A stretch of 64,000 nucleotides of DNA from an uncultured Eubacteriales bacterium (GTDB lineage: Bacteria > Bacillota > Clostridia > Lachnospirales > Lachnospiraceae). The notes under the pieces were generated by a model. That model saw only the letters and a list, made by a program, of their open reading frames with translations, ran no database searches and was not told the origin of the DNA. The position numbers and the translations under genes were made by a program. This document shows, one piece after another, positions 1 through 7,585 of the stretch. The stretch is from the NCBI GenBank assembly GCA_900548855.1, contig URMF01000009.1, positions 1-64,000 of the forward strand, in the 5' to 3' direction. How positions within the stretch are numbered: the first letter of the stretch is position 1; every line of letters starts with the position of its first letter.

Positions 1-51
1 AGCACGGTAACGTGTGGAGCTGACTGTTACTAATCGATCGAGGGCTTGACC
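1..51 (+). rRNA. 23S ribosomal RNA, 3' end (partial)
   Basis: The first 51 bases match the conserved 3' end of bacterial 23S rRNA, with the block TAATCGATCGAGG followed by the terminal CTTGACC that pairs with the 5' end of the mature molecule. Only this tail is in the window; the rest of the operon lies to the left. No 5S rRNA is visible in the 120 bases before the tRNA, so the 5S gene must be elsewhere. Confidence 0.93.
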
Positions 52-140
52 AAAAGAAATCGGAGTTCTGTATGAAGTTTTGAAGGTATCAGAAATAAGG
101 CAAAAGTCCTATTGATTTTTGCATAAGAAAAAAGTAAAAT

Positions 141-170
141 AAATGACGTATCTGATACGTCATTTTATAT
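141..170 (+). terminator. Perfect hairpin between 23S rRNA and tRNA-Trp
   Basis: A 12-base arm (141-152) is exactly complementary to 154-165, and a T-rich tail (TTTTATATAT) follows. It could end rRNA transcription or act as a processing site ahead of the tRNA. The tail is not a pure T run, so termination is likely but not certain. Confidence 0.5.
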
Positions 171-172
171 AT

Positions 173-243
173 AGGGGATTGGTCAAATGGTATGATAGGG
201 GTCTCCAAAACCTTTGGTGGGAGTTCGATTCTCTCATCCCCTG
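173..243 (+). tRNA. tRNA-Trp (anticodon CCA)
   Basis: A full cloverleaf can be folded by eye. The acceptor stem is AGGGGAT/ATCCCCT, the D stem GTCA/TGAT, the anticodon stem GGGGT/ACCTT closing the loop CTCCAAA, and the T stem GGGAG/CTCTC with loop TTCGATT. Loop positions 34-36 read CCA, which decodes the tryptophan codon UGG. The discriminator base is G and the terminal CCA is not encoded. It follows 23S rRNA by about 120 bases, so it may be transcribed with the rRNA operon. Confidence 0.95.
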
Positions 244-340
244 TTTAAATAAGCACTGGAAGTTTGGTTTTTGCTAAATTTTTAGTGTTTTTATTTTTTG
301 TAAAAGTTAAAAGCCCCTAAAAGTCACTCTATTTTTTGAA

Positions 341-445
341 ATGAGTAGTGAATTATATGGCAGCTTTGTTGGAACAATGAAGATTGATTAAGCAATATAT
401 GAGGCTGAAGAAGAAATAGAAAATGGTGTAAAATCTGTAGATTAA
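341..445 (+). pseudogene. Possible relic of a small antitoxin-like gene
   Basis: The 234 bases between tRNA-Trp and the first gene hold no intact frame. From the ATG at 341 a frame runs 16 codons to TAA (389-391), then stays open in frame as AIYEAEEEIENGVKSVD before a second stop. The acidic helical stretch after the stop resembles the C-terminal end of small Phd/RelB-type antitoxins, so this may be a decayed antitoxin gene. The match is short and could be chance. Confidence 0.22.
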
Positions 446-477
446 AGACAGATTTATATTTAGTGGAGAGAAGTATC

Positions 478-906
478 ATGGATATAATTGAAAAATTACA
501 AGATAAGAATAATACTGTTGCTTATAGATTTCTTTTGGAACTTGAAGCTGTGTCTGCTGGCTCAGATGAGTTGTATAGCTATTTTGAGAAATACCTGAAA
601 CTGCTTTTGCATAAAAGTTCACTTGTGCGTGTAAGAGGTTTCCGTATGTGTTGCGCACAAGCACAGTGGGATTCAAAGAATAAACTGGAACAGCATATAG
701 ACAAACTGCTTACAATATTGGATGATGACAAGCCGACCGTGGTAAGACAATGCTTGTCTGCGCTTCATACCGTAATCCTTTATAAACCTGACTTATGCGG
801 AAAAATAGAAGAAAAACTAAGGACATTGAATCTGAAAAAATATAAGGACAGTATGCGTCCGCTTATTGAAAAAGATATTGAAGAATTGAGAAAAACATTT
901 GTGTAA
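478..906 (+). CDS. Small HEAT-repeat-like helical protein
   Basis: This encodes a cytoplasmic, all-helical protein of 142 residues. Two helix pairs carry a HEAT-like pattern, around the segments SSLVRVRGFRMC and DDKPTVVRQCLSAL, where charged residues precede V-R-x-x. HEAT repeats usually form curved protein-binding scaffolds, so a protein-interaction role is an inference. There is no signal peptide, membrane segment or catalytic motif. The open frame extends to a GTG at 463, but GGAGAG at 465-470 sits seven bases before the ATG at 478, which is the better start. Related proteins in Clostridia often carry the label 'SufBD protein'; I see nothing that supports a role in Fe-S assembly. Codon use is AT-rich, as in the next three genes. 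Confidence 0.7.
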   Translation: MDIIEKLQDKNNTVAYRFLLELEAVSAGSDELYSYFEKYLKLLLHKSSLVRVRGFRMCCAQAQWDSKNKLEQHIDKLLTILDDDKPTVVRQCLSALHTVILYKPDLCGKIEEKLRTLNLKKYKDSMRPLIEKDIEELRKTFV

Positions 907-942
907 AATGGGCTTTTCTGGAATGAATTGGAGGTACAATGT

Positions 943-1491
943 ATGAAGGGTTTTTATAGAGACAATCAGTTATTTTCTCTTTGTGGATTGAAGTGCGGAT
1001 TATGCCCCATGTACTTGAATAAATACTGTCCTGGCTGCGGGGGTGGAGATGGAAATCAATCCTGCAAAATTGCAAAGTGTAGTTTAGAACATAATGGTGT
1101 GGAATATTGTTTTCAATGTAATGAGTACCCTTGTGAGAAGTATAAGCATATAGATGATTGTGATTCATTCATTACACATCGTAGCCAAAAAGCTGATTTA
1201 AAAAAAGCAAAAGAGATAGGGATAGAAGCATTCAATGCGGAGCAGATAGAAAAAATTGAACTATTGAATTTCCTATTAGTTAACTATAACGATGGCAGGA
1301 AAAAGAATTTTTTTTGTGTAGCGGTCAATCTTTTGGAATTGCAGGAGATAAAAGGGATACTCATGCAAATTGAAAACAATTCGGAACTAGAGAAATTCAC
1401 ATTTAAAGAACAGTGTTCTTTTGTTGCAAGTTTGTTTCAAAGCGTAGCAAAACAAAAGAATATTGAGCTAAAGCTCCGTAAGAAAAAATAA
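943..1491 (+). CDS. DUF3795-type cysteine-rich protein
   Basis: This 182-residue protein has ten cysteines between residues 14 and 64, arranged as C-x3-C-x2-C (14, 18, 21), C-x2-C (29, 32), 41, 46, C-x2-C (56, 59) and 64. Such spacing indicates bound zinc or an Fe-S cluster and is the hallmark of DUF3795 proteins, whose function is unknown. The rest is a lysine- and glutamate-rich helical domain ending in a basic tail. The ATG at 943 is preceded by GGAGG at 930-934; the frame also opens at a TTG at 928, which overlaps that site and is unlikely to be used. It is 36 bases downstream of the HEAT-like gene and probably co-transcribed with it. Confidence 0.75.
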   Translation: MKGFYRDNQLFSLCGLKCGLCPMYLNKYCPGCGGGDGNQSCKIAKCSLEHNGVEYCFQCNEYPCEKYKHIDDCDSFITHRSQKADLKKAKEIGIEAFNAEQIEKIELLNFLLVNYNDGRKKNFFCVAVNLLELQEIKGILMQIENNSELEKFTFKEQCSFVASLFQSVAKQKNIELKLRKKK

Positions 1492-1580
1492 TCTCAAGAG
1501 AATATCTTTATAAATTAAGGGTAATTCATAGAAAGAATAGTGTCCGGTTGGACAAATAGAATTTGAAGGGAGGTTTCATT

Positions 1581-1994
1581 ATGCTTGATAAAATACCGAA
1601 TACAGAAGAATTGGCGGCGTTAGTTGGGTCACCATTATATGACGTGTGGCAGAAAATATGCACCATGATAGATGAAAAATATGATATGGATTGTATTTGG
1701 AACAAAGGTGGAAAAACATGGACGTATGAATATAAATATCGCAGAGGCGGAAAAACACTTTGCTCATTATATGTAAGGGAAAACTGTATTGGGTTTATGA
1801 TTATCTTTGGAAAAGCCGAAAGAGAGAAGTTTGAAGAAACCAGAGAAAATTATTCTGAAAGCGTACAAAAAATTTATGATGAGGCTAAAACTTACCATGA
1901 CGGAAAATGGGTAATGTTTGAGCCGGTTGATATCACTATGTTTAGTGATTTTGAGAAGATGCTTGCCATTAAACGTAAACCAAACAGAAAATGA
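1581..1994 (+). CDS. DUF3788 family protein
   Basis: This is a compact cytoplasmic protein of 137 residues. It fits the DUF3788 pattern: a helical start (LGSPLYDVW-like, here VGSPLYDVWQKI), an aromatic-rich strand region (WNKGGKTWTYEYKYRRGGKTLCSLY), then FMIIFGKAEREKFEE and a C-terminal DGKWVMFEPVD strand. Members occur in Firmicutes and Bacteroidetes accessory regions, and no biochemical role is established. The start is the ATG at 1581, with AGGGAGG at 1567-1573; a TTG 18 bases upstream overlaps the ribosome site. It lies between the DUF3795 gene and a broken VOC gene in an AT-rich block of small, apparently dispensable genes. Confidence 0.72.
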   Translation: MLDKIPNTEELAALVGSPLYDVWQKICTMIDEKYDMDCIWNKGGKTWTYEYKYRRGGKTLCSLYVRENCIGFMIIFGKAEREKFEETRENYSESVQKIYDEAKTYHDGKWVMFEPVDITMFSDFEKMLAIKRKPNRK

Positions 1995-1998
1995 CAAG

Positions 1999-2250
1999 AT
2001 ACTATGAGAAATTGCGGCATGGAGAAAAAACTTACTCATTGTGCAGGATGTAACGAATATCCATAGCTGGGGACAGCGCGTAATTCGATTTTATGATTTA
2101 GACGGACATATCATAGAAGTCGGAGAGAATATGAAAATGGTTATAAAGCGTTTTTTTGCTTCTGGTATGACCATGGAAGAAGTGTCTGTAAAAATGGATG
2201 TGTCTGTTGCAGATTTGACTAAGCTGTTGAATAACGAAACAAGCTGTTAA
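1999..2250 (+). pseudogene. Truncated VOC/glyoxalase-superfamily gene
   Basis: From 2041 the frame reads SWGQRVIRFYDLDGHIIEVGE, followed by a helical tail with GMTMEEVSVKM. This is the C-terminal half of VOC-superfamily proteins (glyoxalase/bleomycin-resistance fold), where the glutamate of IIEVGE is a metal ligand and the tail helix is common in clostridial members. The N-terminal beta-alpha-beta module is missing. A neighbouring frame from about 1999 reads YYEKLRHGEKTYSL, which also looks like VOC sequence, so a frameshift near 2038 probably lies on top of the 5' deletion. The GTG at 2041 could start a 69-residue remnant but has no good ribosome site. Confidence 0.6.
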
Positions 2251-2297
2251 TTGCTGTAGAATAAAAATTGGAGATGTGAATTAGTCGATAGCTATAT

Positions 2298-2341
2298 GCT
2301 TGCTTTTATGAAATTATATGATAAATCATAAAGGCAAAAGC
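2298..2341. other. Imperfect hairpin in the intergenic region
   Basis: Between the VOC relic and the ttcA-like gene, CTTTTATGA (2303-2311) pairs with TCATAAAGG (2326-2334), and GCTT/AAGC extends the stem across a bulge. No T run follows on either strand. It may be a weak terminator for two converging transcripts. Confidence 0.25.
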
Positions 2342-2385
2342 AAATGATTAAGACACTTATAATTAGGCGTGATTCAGCTCAATTT

Positions 2386-3108
2386 TTAAGCGTTTTTTGC
2401 CGACTCAAAATAATTTAATATTGCAGCATTTAAATTTTTGCGGATATCCGGAAATTGAGCAGAGCTTTTTTCAATAAATTCTTTTATTTCCTGGCGTTTG
2501 GTATGTTTATCTGCAGGACATGTATTTTGAATGACAGGCAGATTATTTCGATAAGAAAAGCCTTCGATTTCCCGTTCATCAATGTATAGCATTGGACGAA
2601 TTACAGTCAGCTTTGTTGAGTCAAGGTATGTTACTGGAGGAAAGCAGTAATAGTGTCCTTCCAGCAGAAGTGACATCATGCTGGTCTCAATAAAATCATC
2701 CTTGTGATGTGCATATGCAATTTTGTTACAGCCTAATTCAAGCGCTTTGTTGTTAAGCGCCCCTTTTCTGAGTTTTGCACATAGCGAACAGGGATTTTTT
2801 TCTTTTCGTTCTTCAAAAACAATTTGGTAGATAGAAGTATTTACTGTGTAAAATGGAATGTCCATTTGCTGGCAGAAGGAATCCAAGACATGGATATTGT
2901 GGGCGGAGTCAGAAATTCCCAAGTCCACATAGATTGCTGCCAATTCGAAATGCTCAGGAAAAAAGCTTTGCAATTTTTGCAGGCCGGCCAATAAAGTAAG
3001 ACTGTCTTTTCCTCCGGAAAGACCCACTGCAATTTTATCATTTTTCTGAATCATGTCGTATTCTTTAATGCATTGTCTCAAATAGCTTACTAATTTTTGT
3101 AAATCCAT
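2386..3108 (-). CDS. TtcA-like tRNA 2-thiolation PP-loop ATPase
   Basis: This is a PP-loop ATPase of the TtcA/TtuA family, which adenylates a tRNA base and replaces oxygen with sulfur using a [4Fe-4S] cluster; TtcA acts on cytidine 32. The PP-loop SGGKDS is at residues 31-36. The three cluster cysteines expected of TtcA are present as C107-x2-C110 and C197, and the HHKDD segment (134-138) matches the family pattern. At 240 residues it is short compared with about 310 in E. coli but normal for clostridial members. The ATG at 3108 has GGAGAC eight bases upstream. It stands alone on the minus strand, diverging from the 3298 gene. Which uridine or cytidine it modifies cannot be told from sequence alone. 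Confidence 0.82.
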   Translation of the reverse strand: MDLQKLVSYLRQCIKEYDMIQKNDKIAVGLSGGKDSLTLLAGLQKLQSFFPEHFELAAIYVDLGISDSAHNIHVLDSFCQQMDIPFYTVNTSIYQIVFEERKEKNPCSLCAKLRKGALNNKALELGCNKIAYAHHKDDFIETSMMSLLLEGHYYCFPPVTYLDSTKLTVIRPMLYIDEREIEGFSYRNNLPVIQNTCPADKHTKRQEIKEFIEKSSAQFPDIRKNLNAAILNYFESAKNA

Positions 3109-3297
3109 GGCAAATGTCTCCTTAAATGGGTAAATAGAACTTCTTCTGATACTGGCAGATATTTATATTATAGCATTTATCAGCAGGATGTGAAAGCACC
3201 GGCATACTTTCTTTCAGTCTTTACGGATATATGGAAAAGTGATATGATTATAGGCAGTGATTTAACAAATAACATACAAAATTAGGAGGAATGGAGC

Positions 3298-3525
3298 ATG
3301 AATCCAATGGCATTAATGCAGATAAAGGGCTTAATAGATAAATTTAAAAATAATCATCCTAAGGTGCCGATGTTTTTTACAGCAGCAGCAAAAAGTATTG
3401 GAGAGGGCAGTATTATTGAAATCAGTGTTATATCTCCAGAGGGAAGGAAAATCAATACAAATATGAGGGTAACGGAAGAGGATTTGGAATTAATCCAGCA
3501 ATTAAAGACAATGACAAATTCATAA
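3298..3525 (+). CDS. Small conserved protein of unknown function
   Basis: This 75-residue protein begins with a helical MNPMALMQIKGLIDKFK segment and continues as a basic alpha/beta domain ending in a helix (TEEDLELIQQLK). The pattern of strands FFTAA, SIIEISVIS and KINTNMRV suggests one small mixed domain. No catalytic residues or membrane segment can be seen. A strong AGGAGGA ribosome site lies just before the ATG. The gene ends in a hairpin terminator followed by the first copy of the six-copy intergenic repeat. I do not recognise a named family; short proteins with this N-terminus occur widely in Lachnospiraceae. Confidence 0.7.
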   Translation: MNPMALMQIKGLIDKFKNNHPKVPMFFTAAAKSIGEGSIIEISVISPEGRKINTNMRVTEEDLELIQQLKTMTNS

Positions 3526-3537
3526 TAATAGAAGATG

Positions 3538-3566
3538 AGGATGAAAGCTGATGCCTTCATCCTTTG
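3538..3566 (+). terminator. Intrinsic terminator of the 3298 gene
   Basis: AGGATGAA (3538-3545) pairs with TTCATCCT (3556-3563) and a short T run follows. It lies between converging genes, directly ahead of repeat copy 1. Confidence 0.7.
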
Positions 3567-3568
3567 TT

Positions 3569-3613
3569 GTTGCCAGGCATATGAGAAAATGGTTCAGTGA
3601 ACCATTTTTGAGT
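3569..3613 (+). repeat. Post-terminator repeat, copy 1 of 6
   Basis: GTTGCCAGGCATATGAG is followed by the palindrome AAAATGGTTCA-G-TGAACCATTTT and TGAGT. It follows the terminator of the + strand gene and runs into the 3' end of the converging DUF1292 gene, supplying its last codons and stop. The other copies are at 16360, 27666, 29824, 35265 and 44891. Confidence 0.85.
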
Positions 3614-3911
3614 TTTCCAAACGGTTAAATTCTTCTTCATCCAGAAGCTCATCAAACTTTTCCTCTACAGCTTCCCATTCTGCATCGGATTCTATTTCGG
3701 AAAGTTCCGCATTTTCACCATCTGACTGGTAACGGTAGAGAAAATATTCGCCTTCGTCATATCCTTCAATAGGCGACTGCGGCATTAAGGCAATATAAAA
3801 TTGTTCTTTTAATGGGAAGATTGCCAGAATATCGCATTCTACCTCCTGGTTGTTGTCCAGATATAAAGAAATGGTGTCTTCTGTAATGATAGTAGTTTTA
3901 TTATTCTTCAT
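3594..3911 (-). CDS. DUF1292 domain protein
   Basis: This acidic 105-residue protein fits the DUF1292 pattern: an N-terminal strand set (ITEDTISLYLDN, ECDILAIFPLKEQFYIALMP), then EGEYFLYRY and a glutamate-rich helix ending in DELLDEEEFNRLE. DUF1292 proteins are very common in Firmicutes and have no proven function. The ATG at 3911 has AGGAGGA upstream, only 11 bases after the stop of the GGDEF/EAL gene, so the two are probably one transcript. The last codons (NSKMVH) and the stop come from repeat copy 1, meaning the C-terminus has been set or altered by the repeat. Confidence 0.82.
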   Translation of the reverse strand: MKNNKTTIITEDTISLYLDNNQEVECDILAIFPLKEQFYIALMPQSPIEGYDEGEYFLYRYQSDGENAELSEIESDAEWEAVEEKFDELLDEEEFNRLENSKMVH

Positions 3912-3922
3912 ATAAAATCCTC

Positions 3923-6346
3923 CTATGAATTAATTTTTAACAATTCAATAAAATCTTCTTCTGATATTGCCCGGCTAAAGAAATAACCCTGCAGGATGTC
4001 ACACATTTGTTCCTGTAAGATTTTCAATTGTTCAATGGTTTCAACACCTTCGGCAATAACGGTTATGCCAAGCTGATGTGCCAGGCGGATAATGGTTCCT
4101 GCGATGTAGGTGTCATTTTCATTTTCACAGATACCAGCAATAAAGGATTTATCGATTTTCAGTGTATTGATTGGGATTCTGGTCAGGTAGCTAAAGGATG
4201 AATAGCCAGTGCCAAAATCATCCAGTGCAATTTGAATACCCAGCTCCTTCATGCGGTTGATTAAAGTCAGATTGTGCTCAAAGTTTTTCATCAAAACACT
4301 TTCTGTTAATTCGATTTCCAAATATTTTAATGGCATGGATGTTTTTTCTGGAAGGGCCTCAATTGCCCGAATTAAACGGTCTCCCCGAAGCTGTGCAGTG
4401 GAGACATTAACAGATATCTGCAATGGTTTAAAGCCTGCGTCAATAAGACGCTGGTTAAAGCTGCATGCTTCAAACAGAGCCCATTCTCCCAATTCATCAA
4501 TCAGGCCGCATTCCTCAGCGACGGGTATAAATTCATCTGGTGACACGAAACCTACAATAGGGGAATTTAAACGCATTAATGCCTCACAACCAATAATTTC
4601 ACCGGTTGAAATGTCTGCCTGAGGCTGATAAAGTAAATAAATGTCCTTATTTTCTATGGCATCCCGCAGTATGTCAACCAAATCGTTTCGACGATTTATT
4701 TCGTCCTCCATGGAAGAACTGAAAAATGTATAGCTGTTTTTGCCAGTATTCTTGGAGGAATACATTGCGATATCTGCATTTTTCATCAACTCACTTAAGG
4801 AAAGACCATTTTGTGGGAAAAGAGCTACACCGGCACTTAAAGTAATATGCACAGTTTCATCATTCAGTACAAAGGGATGGGTTGCGATGGATACTAAAGT
4901 AGTAAGAAAATCTTCCAGCTCTTCACGGTCTGTTATCTGTCTTTTGAAAATAACAAATTCATCTCCACCATTTCTGGCAAGAATATCATCTTCGTTGATA
5001 AAAGAGGCAAGCTTAGAGGAAACGGCTTTTAACAGCATGTCGCCATAGTCGTGCCCCAATGTATCGTTGATGGATTTAAAACCATCTAAATCAATAAAGA
5101 TAACAGCATGATTTTTTAACCCACCAGGACTATCCGATAATATTTCTGTTGTATATTTAAAAAATGCCATACGATTATATAAACCAGTCAACGCATCTGT
5201 ATATGCCAGCTTTTCAATATTGTGATAGTTATTCTGCAGTTCAGCCTGGTTGGCTTCCAGTTCTTTGCGTGCTTCAGATATTTCATTGTAATTTGTAGAG
5301 ATGATATGCATCATTTGATTAAAGTTGTTAGATAAGATTCCAAATTCATCCTCCCGTTCCATATTGCACTGCACATCCAACTGTCCGTCTGCCGCATTCT
5401 GCATTTTTTGGATTAACTCCAAAATCGGAAGGGTATATTTGGTGGCAATGCTTTTGCTTATCTGCATGGAAACAATCATAACAATGATTAATAAAATCAG
5501 AAAAATGACTGGCAGAGTGGATACAATGCTTGTATAGACAGAGGTATCCTGTTTCACAATATAAATCCAGTCATAAAGTGTACAATAGCCATATATGGAA
5601 TCATTGCTTTCGGAAAAGGAATCCGTGATTACTGAGTCGGAGCTTTGCGTTGCAGGTATATTGGAAGCCTGTTTTAGATATGTTAAAAACGAGGTGTCCT
5701 CTTTTGTATCATATCCGAATAAAGGGTTTCCGTTTTCATCCAGTATGAAGGTTTTGCGTGTTCCGGAGTTGGAAAGATAATTTCCGAGGTAGCCGGCTGT
5801 GATATTTGTCCGCACCAATCCAATGATGGAGTCCTTTACGGTAACCGGATAGACGATATCTAAAGTGTTCTCTGTAAAGCTTGAGTTGGAGATTATAGTC
5901 ATTTCTTCAAGAGTAGCTACAGAGTCTGTCATTACCTCTTTCCAGTCGGAGGAGGAATCGGAAGAAGATGAGAGAACGAGATATCCATCTATGTCATAAA
6001 TATAATAATTTATAGTATTGTTGAAATTATTTGAAATCTCGGTAATTTTATTTTGGATATCAGTATAAGCAGAGGTTGTGTTCAGTAATCCATCCGGGGA
6101 ATTGACTTTTTCCAACAGATAGCTTTTTATATCACTGGAATGAGCCAGCGCAGATGTCTCAATAATTTGTGATTGCAGCTTGGATGAAAATCCATAGCTA
6201 TAATTCTTTGCCGTATCTTTTACATTTTCTATATTAATTTCTGCATACTTGGTAGTAGCAACAATATAAGATAAAATTGCCATCACAATAACAGGTATGA
6301 CAGCCATGAGTAACATGGAACTTTGTAATGATTTTTTGATTGACAT
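3923..6346 (-). CDS. Membrane-bound GGDEF/EAL c-di-GMP enzyme with Cache-like sensor
   Basis: This 807-residue membrane protein has a transmembrane helix at about 12-30, an extracellular sensing region (35-270, probably Cache-like), a second helix at about 276-297, a HAMP linker (to about 350), a coiled coil, then GGDEF and EAL domains. The cyclase signature NGGDEF is intact at 459-464. The inhibitory-site arginine of the RxxD motif is asparagine (N451-E-D-D454), so product inhibition is probably lost. EAL is intact at 588-590, with DDFGTGYS (709-716) and AEGVET (765-770), so phosphodiesterase activity is likely. It can therefore in principle make and break c-di-GMP in response to an external ligand. 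DUF1292 follows in the same transcript; a CheX/CheY pair diverges upstream. The start ATG has AAAGGA about eight bases before it. Confidence 0.9.
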   Translation of the reverse strand: MSIKKSLQSSMLLMAVIPVIVMAILSYIVATTKYAEINIENVKDTAKNYSYGFSSKLQSQIIETSALAHSSDIKSYLLEKVNSPDGLLNTTSAYTDIQNKITEISNNFNNTINYYIYDIDGYLVLSSSSDSSSDWKEVMTDSVATLEEMTIISNSSFTENTLDIVYPVTVKDSIIGLVRTNITAGYLGNYLSNSGTRKTFILDENGNPLFGYDTKEDTSFLTYLKQASNIPATQSSDSVITDSFSESNDSIYGYCTLYDWIYIVKQDTSVYTSIVSTLPVIFLILLIIVMIVSMQISKSIATKYTLPILELIQKMQNAADGQLDVQCNMEREDEFGILSNNFNQMMHIISTNYNEISEARKELEANQAELQNNYHNIEKLAYTDALTGLYNRMAFFKYTTEILSDSPGGLKNHAVIFIDLDGFKSINDTLGHDYGDMLLKAVSSKLASFINEDDILARNGGDEFVIFKRQITDREELEDFLTTLVSIATHPFVLNDETVHITLSAGVALFPQNGLSLSELMKNADIAMYSSKNTGKNSYTFFSSSMEDEINRRNDLVDILRDAIENKDIYLLYQPQADISTGEIIGCEALMRLNSPIVGFVSPDEFIPVAEECGLIDELGEWALFEACSFNQRLIDAGFKPLQISVNVSTAQLRGDRLIRAIEALPEKTSMPLKYLEIELTESVLMKNFEHNLTLINRMKELGIQIALDDFGTGYSSFSYLTRIPINTLKIDKSFIAGICENENDTYIAGTIIRLAHQLGITVIAEGVETIEQLKILQEQMCDILQGYFFSRAISEEDFIELLKINS

Positions 6347-6506
6347 ATAATAAATCCTTTCCTGTCAGGCTTCTTCATACATTATATATAATAAGAAAAG
6401 ATTATTCAATCAAAAGAGTAAAAAATTATAAGGTTCCTTTTTATTGTACTGGAAAGCCCGGAAATGAAAAGTTTTTGTTATATTTCACAAAAAAAGAGAA
6501 AATAAA

Positions 6507-6536
6507 TTGCATGTTATAGTAAAAGTGTGTTATAAT
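6507..6536 (+). promoter_or_regulatory. Promoter for the MshEN-CheX gene
   Basis: TTGCAT (6507-6512) and TATAAT (6531-6536) are separated by 18 bases, about 60 bases before the start codon. It points away from the GGDEF/EAL gene. Confidence 0.65.
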
Positions 6537-6596
6537 TAACAATAGAAAATTGTGATGATATACAATATTGAGAAAGTAATACATAAGGGGGCTAAT

Positions 6597-7493
6597 ATGT
6601 TCGGAGTATATTTTGGTAAGTATTTAGTAGACAAGGGGATTTTAACCCAGGAGCAATATAATTTCATCATGTCGGATAGTAAGAATACCAGGGTGAAGAT
6701 GGGATTGCTCGCAGTTGAATCCGGGTATATGACAACAGGGCAGGCGGATGAGGTGAATAATCTGCAGCAAACACAAGATAAGAGATTTGGTGATATCGCA
6801 GTAGAAAAGGGATATCTGACAGAGGAGCAGGTTGGAAAGCTGTTAGAGAAGCAGGGAGAAGAGTATCTGTTGTTTGTACAGGCATTGATTGAGCAGAATA
6901 TTCTGACTTTAGAACAGATTCAGAGCGAACTGAATGCATATAAGAAATCAGAGCATTACTCCGCATCTGATATTGAAGCCATTAAGAGCGGAGATATAGA
7001 CAGAATTGTACCGATATTTGTAAAGGATGAATCCATACCATCCATGGTCAGGGATTATATTGAGTTGATGGCAAGAAATATTGTTCGTTTTATTGACCGG
7101 TATTTCCGCATGGAAAAGGTAGAGAAGATTACAGAATATACCGCTTCCTATGTTGCCGCACAGGAGCTGGACGGTGCCCATAAGTTTTTCACCGGTTTTT
7201 GTGGGGATGGACAGGGAATTAAGATAATTGCACAGGGATATGCACAGGAGGAATTTGCTACTGTGGATTTGGATGTTTTGGATGCAGCATGCGAGTTTCT
7301 GAATTGTAATAATGGTCTGTATGCAACAAAATTAAGCCATGAAGATGTGGATATTGATATGTGTCCACCGATTATGAAGGAAGAGATGACCACAATACAG
7401 ACAGAAGGGAATATGTTCAGAGTACCGGTATATGTGAAGGGTAAAGCGGTAGATTTGATTGTGTGTATTGGAGCAGAATGTACTTTGAACTAA
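6597..7493 (+). CDS. Tandem MshEN-like repeats fused to a CheX-like domain
   Basis: The first half of this 298-residue protein carries three similar segments with the pattern F/M-G-x3-V-x2-G-x-hydrophobic-T-x2-Q (for example KRFGDIAVEKGYLTEEQ), as in the MshEN/GspE N-terminal fold. The second half (about 160-298) looks like CheX: a helix with MARNIVRFIDRYF, then ELDGAHKFFTGFCGDG and the CheX-type stretch DAACEFLNCNNGL. CheX-family domains dephosphorylate CheY-P, and the next gene is a CheY. MshEN domains in some proteins bind c-di-GMP, and the divergent neighbour makes or breaks it; a link between the two is inference. The start is ATG 6597 with a GGGGG ribosome site; earlier ATGs at 6552 and 6555 lack one. 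Confidence 0.72.
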   Translation: MFGVYFGKYLVDKGILTQEQYNFIMSDSKNTRVKMGLLAVESGYMTTGQADEVNNLQQTQDKRFGDIAVEKGYLTEEQVGKLLEKQGEEYLLFVQALIEQNILTLEQIQSELNAYKKSEHYSASDIEAIKSGDIDRIVPIFVKDESIPSMVRDYIELMARNIVRFIDRYFRMEKVEKITEYTASYVAAQELDGAHKFFTGFCGDGQGIKIIAQGYAQEEFATVDLDVLDAACEFLNCNNGLYATKLSHEDVDIDMCPPIMKEEMTTIQTEGNMFRVPVYVKGKAVDLIVCIGAECTLN

Positions 7494-7585
7494 ATGAAAA
7501 ATAAGGTTAGATGAAGTAACCTTTAATTATATGTATATGCCGGAGACGACAGAAGTGTTGTCTGTAAGGCATCGGGAGGCAAGTT

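Noticed and set aside
52..172. Possible 5S rRNA between 23S and tRNA-Trp
   Set aside because: The 120 bases show none of the conserved 5S blocks and are too AT-rich; only one hairpin is visible.
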